A DNA stretch of 64,000 nucleotides. Source: a virus. Positions 34,231-41,742 of this stretch are shown in pieces; within the stretch, counting starts at the first letter, position 1; the number at the start of each line of letters is the position of its first letter. The translations under genes and the position numbers were made by a program. The stretch is taken from IMG/VR virus record IMGVR_UViG_3300025853_000053, positions 1-64,000 of that record; one strand, written 5' to 3'. Below the pieces are notes generated by a model, which was not told the origin of the DNA, searched no databases, and worked only from the letters and a program-made list of their open reading frames with translations.

Positions 34231-34587
34231 TTAAGCGATTTTAATTTTCTTAGGCATGGATTCTTTCTTCTTACCTATAGAAACTTTTAAAACCCCATCC
34301 TCAATTTTTGCTTTAACTGAATCAGTATCAGCTTCATTGGGTAACTTGAACTTCTTTGTAAAATCGTCCGTCCAATACGATTCGTTATCCTCACCAGTGA
34401 TAACTAAGAAAATTCCCTCGACATCAACCGAAATATCATTTTTAGAGAATCCAGAAACGGGTATTTCTAAAACATACTCGCTATCTTTTTCATCAACAAA
34501 GTAATTGCGGCTTTGGATAACCGGATTGGTGTTGTTAAAAATCTTTTCCATCATCTCCAAAGGGCTGTAGATAGTTGTTCTGTTCAT
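34231..34587 (-). CDS. Small heat-shock protein, HSP20/alpha-crystallin
   Basis: 118 residues from the ATG at 34587 (MNRTTIYSPLEMM). YVLEIPVSGFSKNDISVDVE and KFKLPNEAD with GVLKVSIGKKKE fit the alpha-crystallin domain, and the C-terminal KKIKI is the I-x-I anchor. HSP20 proteins occur in many T4-like phages. Holdase of unfolded proteins. Confidence 0.93.
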   Translation of the reverse strand: MNRTTIYSPLEMMEKIFNNTNPVIQSRNYFVDEKDSEYVLEIPVSGFSKNDISVDVEGIFLVITGEDNESYWTDDFTKKFKLPNEADTDSVKAKIEDGVLKVSIGKKKESMPKKIKIA

Positions 34588-34644
34588 AGTTTGTTTTTTT
34601 ACTATTAATAGTTCAAATCCTATTCCAATACTAAAAAACAAAGA

Positions 34645-34669
34645 AAAAGGTGCCTTTTTGGCACCTTTT
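34645..34669 (-). terminator. Intrinsic terminator
   Basis: A 10-base stem AAAAGGTGCC/GGCACCTTTT round a 5-base loop; on the minus strand it ends in T-rich sequence. Ends transcription of the gene at 34694-35185. Confidence 0.85.
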
Positions 34670-34693
34670 AGCAATCTTGTATGACTTTTCGTC

Positions 34694-35185
34694 TTATTTC
34701 TGCAAAGACTTCATCATCTCTTTGAAATCATCAAAGCTTTTAATAACACGATCTTTCTTTTTCTTCTTTTTGCCAGCCCCTTTTGCTGCTGGGGTTCCTA
34801 CTGTAAGAGAAGGGAACTTATCCCCAGATCCAACTGCTCCGTTGTAGAAATCTGCATTGGTACCACCAGATGATGGAGCTTCAACATTTCCCATTCCCTG
34901 TGTAGTACCTAGAGTAGCGAATGCTCCACCGCCGTCTCCAGCTGGTGCAGGTGCTCCACCGTCCATTTCTTTGAGTTCGTAGCCTTCACAACCACAACTT
35001 TTCATTTCTTCGTCCATTTGCCATTTTTCAACACAATAGTCGTTTTCGTCCAACCATTCCTTGATTTTAAGTTCCATAGCATCTGGAGTTTCCTGGTCTT
35101 CCATTACCGGAACATCTTCACAGCACAAACAAACTAGTGTTCGACCATTTGTAGAATTTCCAGTTGGATAATACATTGAATCCAT
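34694..35185 (-). CDS. Low-complexity protein with C-terminal tag-like motif
   Basis: 163 residues. N-terminal half has several Cys (CLCCED, SCGCEG), possibly metal-binding; then Gly/Ala/Pro/Ser-rich linker, a run of Lys (about 137-143), and a tail VIKSFDDFKEMMKSLQK that matches the tag of other proteins but at the C-terminus. I do not recognise the fold. It is expected to bind a head or scaffold component. Confidence 0.65.
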   Translation of the reverse strand: MDSMYYPTGNSTNGRTLVCLCCEDVPVMEDQETPDAMELKIKEWLDENDYCVEKWQMDEEMKSCGCEGYELKEMDGGAPAPAGDGGGAFATLGTTQGMGNVEAPSSGGTNADFYNGAVGSGDKFPSLTVGTPAAKGAGKKKKKKDRVIKSFDDFKEMMKSLQK

Positions 35186-35187
35186 TT

Positions 35188-35415
35188 TTAATCTAATATT
35201 TTTTGAACATTCTTGGCAAATATTCTAAGAGAATTACCCTGCTCGTCCTTTACTGTGTAACCAACGATGTCTTTATAAGCATCATAGATTGGAGAAATTA
35301 CGAGTAATTTATTTCCGTTGGTGTCAAGAATAAACTTACCAGACAAATCATCATGCTGCTTAGTAGTTTGAGTTGTTGTAGCATTCCTTGATCCCTTATT
35401 ACATCCACATCCCAT
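35188..35415 (-). CDS. Small protein with Cys-rich start (75 aa)
   Basis: MGCGCNKGSRN then a short beta-rich body (GKFILDTNGNKLLVISP). Widespread small phage proteins begin in a similar way, but I cannot name a function. 2 bases before the next gene downstream. Confidence 0.6.
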   Translation of the reverse strand: MGCGCNKGSRNATTTQTTKQHDDLSGKFILDTNGNKLLVISPIYDAYKDIVGYTVKDEQGNSLRIFAKNVQKILD

Positions 35416-35442
35416 TTTATGTTCTTTAAGTTGTTTCTATAT

Positions 35443-35853
35443 TTATCTGTAGTCCTTCCTTAATTCCTTTCTCCGTAGATAATTAAAGAGGTATCTTAAT
35501 GCCTTTTTATATTCCTTACCGTTTCTGAAAGGTGATGGATAAGTCCTAATAGTATTTCCTTGTCCCTCTGGGGTTTCATTTGATTTGATTGGGTTATAGC
35601 GACGAACTACACCTGTTGGGTGTATAGTGTAAAATACCTCACCATATCCCCTTACCTCAGGCTGATTCTTTCTTTTGAATTTGAGTGTATTGTTGAGCTC
35701 TTGTTGGTCTGAGGTCTCATCAGAAAAGCCAAGCTCTAAGATATCCCTATATGCATCAGATTTTCTTATCTTGTCTAGGTCTATGCTTCTCCTTTCATCC
35801 TCAAGATATTCAGATTTAGGATCATACTTTTCAAATTCAAAAAGATTAATCAT
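35443..35853 (-). CDS. Hypothetical protein with weak tag-like start
   Basis: 136 residues; begins MINLFEFEKYDPKSEYLEDE, where F-x-F-x-x-Y recalls the tag less clearly. A middle segment FYTIHPTGVVRRYNP resembles a conserved phage segment that I recall without a function. Its ATG overlaps the upstream stop by 1 base. Confidence 0.6.
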   Translation of the reverse strand: MINLFEFEKYDPKSEYLEDERRSIDLDKIRKSDAYRDILELGFSDETSDQQELNNTLKFKRKNQPEVRGYGEVFYTIHPTGVVRRYNPIKSNETPEGQGNTIRTYPSPFRNGKEYKKALRYLFNYLRRKELRKDYR

Positions 35854-36287
35854 TACTTCTTTATATCCTTTATCCAGTCTCTATAATCCTTAAGATTCTC
35901 GAGATTTCTCTTACCTGCTTTACTCTTTTTAGCATCAGGATTTAAGTAAGGGATGATAGGTTTTATTCCGTCCCCAAAATTCATCTTAGGAGAGAATGAA
36001 GGCATATCTTTAGAATCAATGACCCCGAGGGAAGCACCCTCTTCATTAACAGGTTGTCCGTCCTTGACGTTTTCCGGTAAATCCTTAGATTTTGTCTTTG
36101 CAAACTTTTTTAGCTCCTTGTCAGTCATAGGTGCAATGAATTTCCCATCTTTATCCTTATACCCAAAGGCAATCTTTTCAATCTCCTTTCGATATCTTGG
36201 GCTGATGTCCTTGAGCTTCAGCTCGTTTTGTCTTAGAGCCCAAGCTTGACCCATTATTGCCTGCTGTGCTTTACTTACTGATGGCAT
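35853..36287 (-). CDS. MPSVSKAQQ-type phage protein
   Basis: 144 residues. The start MPSVSKAQQAIMGQAWALR matches a family of small phage proteins (DUF3008-like in my memory). The middle is basic; the C-terminus helical. Function unknown. Belongs to the 35443-37031 chain of abutting genes. Confidence 0.6.
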   Translation of the reverse strand: MPSVSKAQQAIMGQAWALRQNELKLKDISPRYRKEIEKIAFGYKDKDGKFIAPMTDKELKKFAKTKSKDLPENVKDGQPVNEEGASLGVIDSKDMPSFSPKMNFGDGIKPIIPYLNPDAKKSKAGKRNLENLKDYRDWIKDIKK

Positions 36288-36288
36288 C

Positions 36289-36825
36289 TCAAATCTTATA
36301 TTTTTCGAAGGGAATAATAATTTTCAAACCCTCTTCTACTTTTTGCAGTTTAGTGTAGTAGTCAGGATCTTCTACCAAATGATCCTTAGCTATCTCTGAA
36401 GCTAGATTCTCATCATCGGTATGTTCCATTTCTACCTTAATCCCCATCTGAAGTTGTTTTTCTAAGTGCGATAGCATCTTTTCTATAGCATCCCGATCAA
36501 CATGGTCCATAGAGTCATCATATGTGTGAAGGATAGCGATGTCCCTCAGGTTCTTATCTGAGGAAACACCACCTTCAATTTTTTCGTCAGAATCCTCCTG
36601 CAAATAAAGACCCTTCATCTTTTTCTTTATCTCTGCAGGGCTCATTGGCTTGGCGTTTAATTCCCAATTAGCTGCGGGGTTAATGATCTTCTTCTTTCCC
36701 TTCTTCCAATCGGGAAACGTCCAAAGCCATCTATTGTAACCCTTCCCAACTATCTCAAACCCCTTGTCTCCTGGTTGGATAGCAATGGGCGATTGAGGGG
36801 GAATATAACTACCTGTATTTGCCAT
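36289..36825 (-). CDS. DUF5661-like phage protein
   Basis: 178 residues. GIKVEMEHTDDENLASEIA followed by AKDHLVEDPDYY is the EHT...A-x-x-I-A-x-D-H-L signature I recall for DUF5661. Unknown role; its stop overlaps nothing and its start follows a 68-residue gene by 1 base. Confidence 0.7.
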   Translation of the reverse strand: MANTGSYIPPQSPIAIQPGDKGFEIVGKGYNRWLWTFPDWKKGKKKIINPAANWELNAKPMSPAEIKKKMKGLYLQEDSDEKIEGGVSSDKNLRDIAILHTYDDSMDHVDRDAIEKMLSHLEKQLQMGIKVEMEHTDDENLASEIAKDHLVEDPDYYTKLQKVEEGLKIIIPFEKYKI

Positions 36826-37031
36826 TATTCTATAACTGCTTCGATTTTGGATTTTGAAATTTGTGTGGTTTCAAAAAATCCTGTTGTTCCATCAAGGAAC
36901 TCTGCTACCTTTGTTTCAACCTCTAGCACAGACTCAGCTGCGATAAGAAATTCTGATTTGTGAATTACTGGATCACCATTTCTTTTGGTTTCAGTTGATT
37001 CAAAGCTAACTTTTGCTACGTAATATCCCAT
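36825..37031 (-). CDS. DUF4494-like protein
   Basis: 68 residues: MGYYVAKVSFES then VIHKSEFLIAAESVLEVETK, like DUF4494 proteins that I know from Bacteroidota and their phages. Function unknown, but the family supports the host guess. Box 18 bases upstream. Confidence 0.65.
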   Translation of the reverse strand: MGYYVAKVSFESTETKRNGDPVIHKSEFLIAAESVLEVETKVAEFLDGTTGFFETTQISKSKIEAVIE

Positions 37032-37049
37032 ATGTATAAAATTTACATC

Positions 37050-37058
37050 TTATATATC
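37050..37058 (-). promoter_or_regulatory. Candidate late-type promoter box (GATATATAA)
   Basis: Exact box, 18 bases before the ATG at 37031; would drive the chain of genes 37031 down to 35443 and perhaps farther. Confidence 0.55.
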
Positions 37059-37097
37059 ATAAAGGTAGTTTTATTCCATTTCAGTGTACACAGAAAA

Positions 37098-37116
37098 GGC
37101 AGCCGAATAGGCTGCC
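37098..37116 (-). terminator. Probable intrinsic terminator
   Basis: GGCAGCC and GGCTGCC pair round GAATA, followed by TTTT on the minus strand. Ends the histone H1-like transcript. Confidence 0.7.
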
Positions 37117-37140
37117 TAATATCTGTTTGTAATTGGTTTC

Positions 37141-37317
37141 TTAAGAGTTGTTTTTCATCTCTTGAACGTCCAACCTTACTTGTTGAGCAAGCTTCTTAAC
37201 TTCTTGCATGGCTTGGCGAACTCTTGTTCCAGCTGCCTTATTGCCTTTTTCAACAAACTTTGCTACGTCAGCTTCTGCAGCTTCCATAACTTCTTTGATT
37301 CGATCGAAATTTTCCAT
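37141..37317 (-). CDS. Histone H1-like protein (Bacteroidota type)
   Basis: 58 residues from the ATG at 37317: MENFDRIKEVMEAAEADV, then KGNKAAGTRVRQAMQEVKK and an alternating acidic/basic helix. This is the core of the small histone H1-like (Hc1) proteins of Bacteroidota, with the GNKAAGTR signature. It likely binds DNA. The phage may use it for genome compaction or host chromosome control. Own TATAAATA box and terminator, so a single-gene unit. Confidence 0.88.
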   Translation of the reverse strand: MENFDRIKEVMEAAEADVAKFVEKGNKAAGTRVRQAMQEVKKLAQQVRLDVQEMKNNS

Positions 37318-37335
37318 AATTGTTTAAATTTTCCT

Positions 37336-37343
37336 TATTTATA
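37336..37343 (-). promoter_or_regulatory. TATAAATA, T4-type late promoter box
   Basis: Exact T4 late consensus, 18 bases before the ATG at 37317. Confidence 0.6.
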
Positions 37344-37374
37344 GAATTGTTAAAAGTAAATGTTTCGATTTAGG

Positions 37375-37914
37375 TTATCTACTGATTATGAACGTTCCCT
37401 TGTGGGATCCTTCTTGCATAGACCATTCTGGCCCTAAGAAAGAAAGCAAAACGGATTTTACCATCTCTTCATAGTTTTCAATATCCATATTATCCTGCAT
37501 TTCGTCAAATATACGAATTACTTTTGGATTTTTCTCAAGATAATTTAGTAAAGCTTTGGATACCTGCTCCAAGAATCTGCTTAAATCGTTATCTTTAAGA
37601 GTGAACTTAGCATCGTTCAGGTCAGGAATCTCTGATTTCTTAATAGCAATGTCCTCTATGATTTCAGGGGCAATCTCATTTACATTGAGAATTGCATAGG
37701 AATTTTTAGGTCCCTCCATTGTCTCATACTGTGAATATTTACCAACTACCAGCATAAATCCTTTTTGGGATCCATTCTCAAGTTCTAATTGAAAAAGGTA
37801 GTTATAAATATCACCATCCTTCACTAGCAAAAAAGGGAAGGTTCCAAACCCATCTCCTTCGTTGACAGAGCTAGATTTTAGGAAGTCTGAGAAATTCTGT
37901 ATTCTTTTTTCCAC
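37375..37914 (-). CDS. Tagged internal-protein candidate (179 aa)
   Basis: GTG start at 37914, then RIQNFSDFLKSSSVNEGDG: clear tag with Glu-Gly near 18-19. The body is acidic with alternating beta strands; unrecognised. The GTG is supported by a box 18 bases upstream and by the fit of the tag. Confidence 0.65.
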   Translation of the reverse strand: MEKRIQNFSDFLKSSSVNEGDGFGTFPFLLVKDGDIYNYLFQLELENGSQKGFMLVVGKYSQYETMEGPKNSYAILNVNEIAPEIIEDIAIKKSEIPDLNDAKFTLKDNDLSRFLEQVSKALLNYLEKNPKVIRIFDEMQDNMDIENYEEMVKSVLLSFLGPEWSMQEGSHKGTFIISR

Positions 37915-37932
37915 TGGTTTATTTATATTTTT

Positions 37933-37941
37933 TTATATATC
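37933..37941 (-). promoter_or_regulatory. Candidate late-type promoter box (GATATATAA)
   Basis: 18 bases before the GTG at 37914; a second TATAAATA-like run lies between box and start. Confidence 0.55.
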
Positions 37942-39853
37942 ATCCCCTGACGCTTGTAATAAGGTCGTTGTAAAGATTAGATACCTCTTTTGGAACCATC
38001 TTTTTGAACTTAGAAAAGTCTTGGTCCTTCATAGCTTGTCTAACCTCAGTACCGCTCGTTACCCTTGGTGTTTCTACAATACCAAGGTCATCACTTATTT
38101 TGTCCTTAATATCAGACATCTTAACATAGTCTATCTGCTTAGTGTAGTCATCAATTCGGTCGGGGCCTGCACCAATTAACTTGGGATCATATCCCATGTC
38201 TACTAGTCTTGCAATAGCAGACCCAAGAAGACCTCTTGTAGCAAGGACATATCCTTCAATCTCCTCGTTATTAGCAACTATTGCATCCATATATCTTTTG
38301 ATTGCCTCCTCATCAAATGGGGATTTTCCAGACTTGTTGTGTCCAGGATAAACCACAACAACAAAAGATGGGAGATCGTTTTTCTCCATGAGATCCTTCG
38401 CCATCTTAAGATGTCCCTGGTGGAAAGGCTGGAATCTACCCATTATGACATTAACTGGTTTTCTTTCCTCCGTATCTTTCTCCTTGAGCATTTCTACCTC
38501 AGCCGGGATCTCCTCGTTATCAATGGTTTCTAACTTGCTGATAAATTCCTGATATGAGAAAAAAGGGTCTTCGCTGGAATCCGTATCGTCCTCTTCTTGC
38601 AGATATTCTACTGAAGGTAGGTTTTCCTTTCTAAATTCTCCAAAGCTAATAAATTTAGATTCGTTTACTTTCTTCTCTGGTTTTTTGATGTAGTCCTTAA
38701 TATCTTTAATCAAAATATTCATCTGATCCTTCATACCAGAAGTTATGATACCACCTGCTCTAGTTTTTATCTTCCTAAAGGAATTAAGAATGAGTTTAAA
38801 TAAAGACTCAAATGAGTCATCCTTCTCAACATATTTAAGAACTCTTCTGTCTTTAATCTTTTCCTTATTCAGTCTGAATTCATCCCTCTTTAAGTAATCA
38901 GGCTCCTCAAAATCAGTACCCTTATACTTCTCCTCATATTCATCCAGGAATTTAACAAATACGTCTCCCATAAAGGAAATGTATCTCTCGTCTTCAGACT
39001 CACCTTCAACTTCAAATTCAGAAAGATCTTTTTCCAAAATGAAATTCATCACATCAAGCAATGTGATTCCAAGAAAATCCGAAGGCTTTTTACTCTTTTT
39101 GTCAGCAAACTTTTGCTTAGCTATTTCAGTGAATATAGGATCCACCATTTTGGCTAATACAGTATCACTATCTCCATCGAGCTCTCCAAATCTAAAAACT
39201 ATACCCTCGACATCCTTATCTAGGTCGTCGTTAAGAGCAGTTTTAGTTAAATCCGGGTTTAGGGTCTTAATAACAAACCTAACAAAAGATTGTGTTTTGA
39301 ACCTTTCAACAAGATCTTTGAACGGCGTGTTCAAAAAATCCATAAGCTCAGATTTCTGATCTTCGTCCAACACCCCCTGGAAAACGATTGGTGGTCTTTC
39401 AACTCCAATCAGATCTGCCCAATTATCCAATTCTTCCTTATCCTGGATAGTACTTTCTATCTTACCGCCAGTACCCATTTTATGGATATAAGAGAGAATT
39501 AGATTATTCTTTGGTAATCTATCATACGAGATCTCTACAGGTTTGGTGTTTGAAAAATACTCAAGACCAAATCTCCATCCCCTAGGTATTTTTTCCAATA
39601 TGTTTGGTGGGAGTGATTCAATATACTGGATTGGCTTCTCATAATACTTCATGAGTGTTCTGTCCACAAGAGTTATAGGATTTCTTTGATCCCTCCTATA
39701 AAACCTAAAATTACCAGATTCTTTATCTCTCTCAAAAGAGAAAGCTGATCCGTCCATCTTTTCATTGATCGTTACGTAACGATTAAAAAGCTGGTTGACA
39801 AAATCAGATCCCTTCTTATTATAAATGTCATATAAGTGATTTATTCCCGCCAT
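37940..39853 (-). CDS. RNA/DNA ligase domain fused to NMN-adenylyltransferase-like domain
   Basis: 637 residues. Ligase part: motif I EKMDGS (Lys32), motif III FGLEYF near 95-100, motif IV EGIVFR at 216-221, motif V AKMVDPIF. Then, after about residue 465, a nucleotidylyltransferase: IMGRFQPFHQGHLKM and SGTEVRQAM, the NMNAT/NadM-type HxGH and ISxxxR motifs. Between them the linker has two tag-like motifs, KFISFGEF (400-407) and FSYQEFISKLE (432-442). The pair suggests nick sealing and NAD or nucleotide synthesis in one protein; the linker suggests head packaging or a cut site. Confidence 0.88.
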   Translation of the reverse strand: MAGINHLYDIYNKKGSDFVNQLFNRYVTINEKMDGSAFSFERDKESGNFRFYRRDQRNPITLVDRTLMKYYEKPIQYIESLPPNILEKIPRGWRFGLEYFSNTKPVEISYDRLPKNNLILSYIHKMGTGGKIESTIQDKEELDNWADLIGVERPPIVFQGVLDEDQKSELMDFLNTPFKDLVERFKTQSFVRFVIKTLNPDLTKTALNDDLDKDVEGIVFRFGELDGDSDTVLAKMVDPIFTEIAKQKFADKKSKKPSDFLGITLLDVMNFILEKDLSEFEVEGESEDERYISFMGDVFVKFLDEYEEKYKGTDFEEPDYLKRDEFRLNKEKIKDRRVLKYVEKDDSFESLFKLILNSFRKIKTRAGGIITSGMKDQMNILIKDIKDYIKKPEKKVNESKFISFGEFRKENLPSVEYLQEEDDTDSSEDPFFSYQEFISKLETIDNEEIPAEVEMLKEKDTEERKPVNVIMGRFQPFHQGHLKMAKDLMEKNDLPSFVVVVYPGHNKSGKSPFDEEAIKRYMDAIVANNEEIEGYVLATRGLLGSAIARLVDMGYDPKLIGAGPDRIDDYTKQIDYVKMSDIKDKISDDLGIVETPRVTSGTEVRQAMKDQDFSKFKKMVPKEVSNLYNDLITSVRG

Positions 39854-39857
39854 CCTC

Positions 39858-40310
39858 TTAGTTCAATAGAATTTTTACGTTCCCCATGTCATCTGTGTTC
39901 TTAATAAGTACAGGCCCAAGTTGAATATCAACTCCAACAGTTACTTTTTGGTCCACTATAAGTTTTGCTAAACCTCTTATGATCGTTTCTATAAGAATTT
40001 TCGATCTTTCTTGTAATTCCATCTGATGTATTATAGCCAACTCTTCCAATAAAGATTCAACCTCGGGGGCTTCGTTTCGATTCTCCAATAGATGAAAAAC
40101 CTCTTTCTCAATTTCATAGTACTTTTGACCCTCCAGAAATACATTAGCACTTCCATCTTCCTCCCTCTCAATTACACCATTTAGACCAAGTACAGTGGAA
40201 AAAGAAATAAGTCCATCTTCTTCCCTAGCTACAAGTGATGGCGAATCCTTTTCCAGAAAAACCTCAAGTGCTCCGTAGATTAAATCATTATGTCTTTGAG
40301 TAAATTCCAT
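39858..40310 (-). CDS. Hypothetical protein (150 aa)
   Basis: Acidic, with a central helical stretch and beta ends; unrecognised. 4 bases from the ligase-fusion gene and 1-base overlap with the upstream nucleotidyltransferase, so part of the same operon. Confidence 0.55.
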   Translation of the reverse strand: MEFTQRHNDLIYGALEVFLEKDSPSLVAREEDGLISFSTVLGLNGVIEREEDGSANVFLEGQKYYEIEKEVFHLLENRNEAPEVESLLEELAIIHQMELQERSKILIETIIRGLAKLIVDQKVTVGVDIQLGPVLIKNTDDMGNVKILLN

Positions 40311-41221
40311 TATTTGATCTCTGTGGGGATTTCAAATCCTCCGTTTATTAAGTACCTTTCTAGATCATCCCGGATCTCATCCTTCTTGTCTGCATGAACA
40401 AAGTTTGGTGAAGAAACTATTTTCCAAGCATCCTCAAAAGATTTAAGATCTTCCTTCCTAATTCCGCTACCAAACATCATCTCAACAAACTCATCTGGAT
40501 CCCTAGTTACCAAAGTACTTTCACCTTTAACTGTTTTAGGGCTTTTGAGTCTTTTTGTAGCTCCTTTGAAGGACTTTCTATTTTTGAAAATACCGTCACT
40601 CAATCTTAGGGCATAAGAATAGAAATCTTCAAGTTCGCCATTCTCGTCCTTAGATATCACTTCCTTCAAAGCAGAAAGGATCGCTTGGAAAAGCCAGTTT
40701 CTGTGAGCTGATTTGTATTTACTTTCGTTCTTTCTGTAATCTGGGGAATAGAAAATAAACTTAGCCCAGTCCATATCAGAAATTGGAATTAGATCCAATT
40801 GAACTATACCATTTTCAGCATCACCCTCTATAGGCCAGCCAATTGAAAGAACGTTGATTCCCCTCATTAATTTCATATCGGGTACAAACCCAAGTTTGTT
40901 ATGTAGTGTCTCTGAAAGGTTCTTATATAAAGCTCCAAGAACATCATCCTCGGAAACACCTAATCTTTTCGAAAGAAACTTTTTATCTATCCCGAGGTCA
41001 ATATCTCCAGATGTGTCGTTTTGATCTTTCTTCTTACCGATGCTACCAATGATAAGGTATTCCTTGTCTACCTCACCACCACCAAGCAAAGGGAAAAGGA
41101 TTTCTTTGATAGACTCCATAGTTTTTGGAACCTCACTCTCCTTTATCCTTCTGGATTCTTTTATCGCCGCTCCGCCTTCAAATAACGAAACGTAATCCCC
41201 AAATTTTAGCACGTTTCTCAT
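40310..41221 (-). CDS. Tagged nucleotidyltransferase-fold protein
   Basis: 303 residues. MRNVLKFGDYVSLFEGGAA is a tag with cut possible after Glu15. The NTase core has IIGSIGKKK and SGDIDLGID (G-S, D-x-D) and a third Asp in VQLDLIPI. Nucleotide or other moiety transfer is likely; the substrate is unknown. Its ATG overlaps the upstream tagged gene's stop by 4 bases. Confidence 0.78.
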   Translation of the reverse strand: MRNVLKFGDYVSLFEGGAAIKESRRIKESEVPKTMESIKEILFPLLGGGEVDKEYLIIGSIGKKKDQNDTSGDIDLGIDKKFLSKRLGVSEDDVLGALYKNLSETLHNKLGFVPDMKLMRGINVLSIGWPIEGDAENGIVQLDLIPISDMDWAKFIFYSPDYRKNESKYKSAHRNWLFQAILSALKEVISKDENGELEDFYSYALRLSDGIFKNRKSFKGATKRLKSPKTVKGESTLVTRDPDEFVEMMFGSGIRKEDLKSFEDAWKIVSSPNFVHADKKDEIRDDLERYLINGGFEIPTEIK

Positions 41222-41706
41222 TTTTCTAAATCAAAATAGTCTGTGGCAGAAAAGACGTAATCCTTGTAAAGCTGTTGATCTCTTCCTTGTGGGTTGTTTA
41301 TATCAAAGTCTTTACCAAAAGTCGACTTACCCTTTCGGATAGCATCCCTATAGAAAGTCTCATATTCACCCCTTTTGTTTTTTCCAGAGGCTTTAATTGA
41401 ATCTCCCCATCTGGATAACACCTGGTCTTTGTTTTTACTTAGATCCTCAACATCCATGCTTGCTGCCTTACCAGAATCAAATAGATCAGCAATTCCCTGA
41501 CCCAATTTTTGCAGTCCCTCTACAGCACCTCTTACAAGTCTCTGTAAAGCCCCGCCTTCATCATAAGTCATTTGATAGATTTTCTCAGCGCCGGTTTCTG
41601 CCTCTATGCTTCTCCTTTTCTGCTTAATCCACTCAGTAGCAGAATATGGTTCTCTTCTTTCAACATTCTCGTTGAGAAAACTTTGAAAATCTTTTATGTT
41701 ATCCAT
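41218..41706 (-). CDS. Tagged internal-protein candidate (162 aa)
   Basis: ATG at 41706 gives MDNIKDFQSFLNENVERRE, the cleanest version of the tag (cut after Glu12). A longer ATG at 41718 is in frame, but GAGG six bases before the shorter start and the box 17 bases upstream favour 41706. Helical and basic; a disordered mid-section; unrecognised. Confidence 0.7.
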   Translation of the reverse strand: MDNIKDFQSFLNENVERREPYSATEWIKQKRRSIEAETGAEKIYQMTYDEGGALQRLVRGAVEGLQKLGQGIADLFDSGKAASMDVEDLSKNKDQVLSRWGDSIKASGKNKRGEYETFYRDAIRKGKSTFGKDFDINNPQGRDQQLYKDYVFSATDYFDLEK

Positions 41707-41723
41707 TATCTTCCTCATTTATC

Positions 41724-41732
41724 CTATATATC
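41724..41732 (-). promoter_or_regulatory. Candidate late-type promoter box (GATATATAG)
   Basis: 17 bases before the preferred ATG at 41706; drives the tagged gene, the NTase, the small protein and the ligase fusion. Confidence 0.5.
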
Positions 41733-41742
41733 GGACAAATGA

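Noticed and set aside
34588-34674. TTG-initiated N-terminal extension of HSP20
   Set aside because: The extension crosses a terminator hairpin; the ATG at 34587 gives a standard HSP20 length.
41707-41718. Earlier ATG for the tagged gene at 41218
   Set aside because: The later ATG has a ribosome-binding GAGG and correct spacing from the promoter box, and fits the tag pattern.
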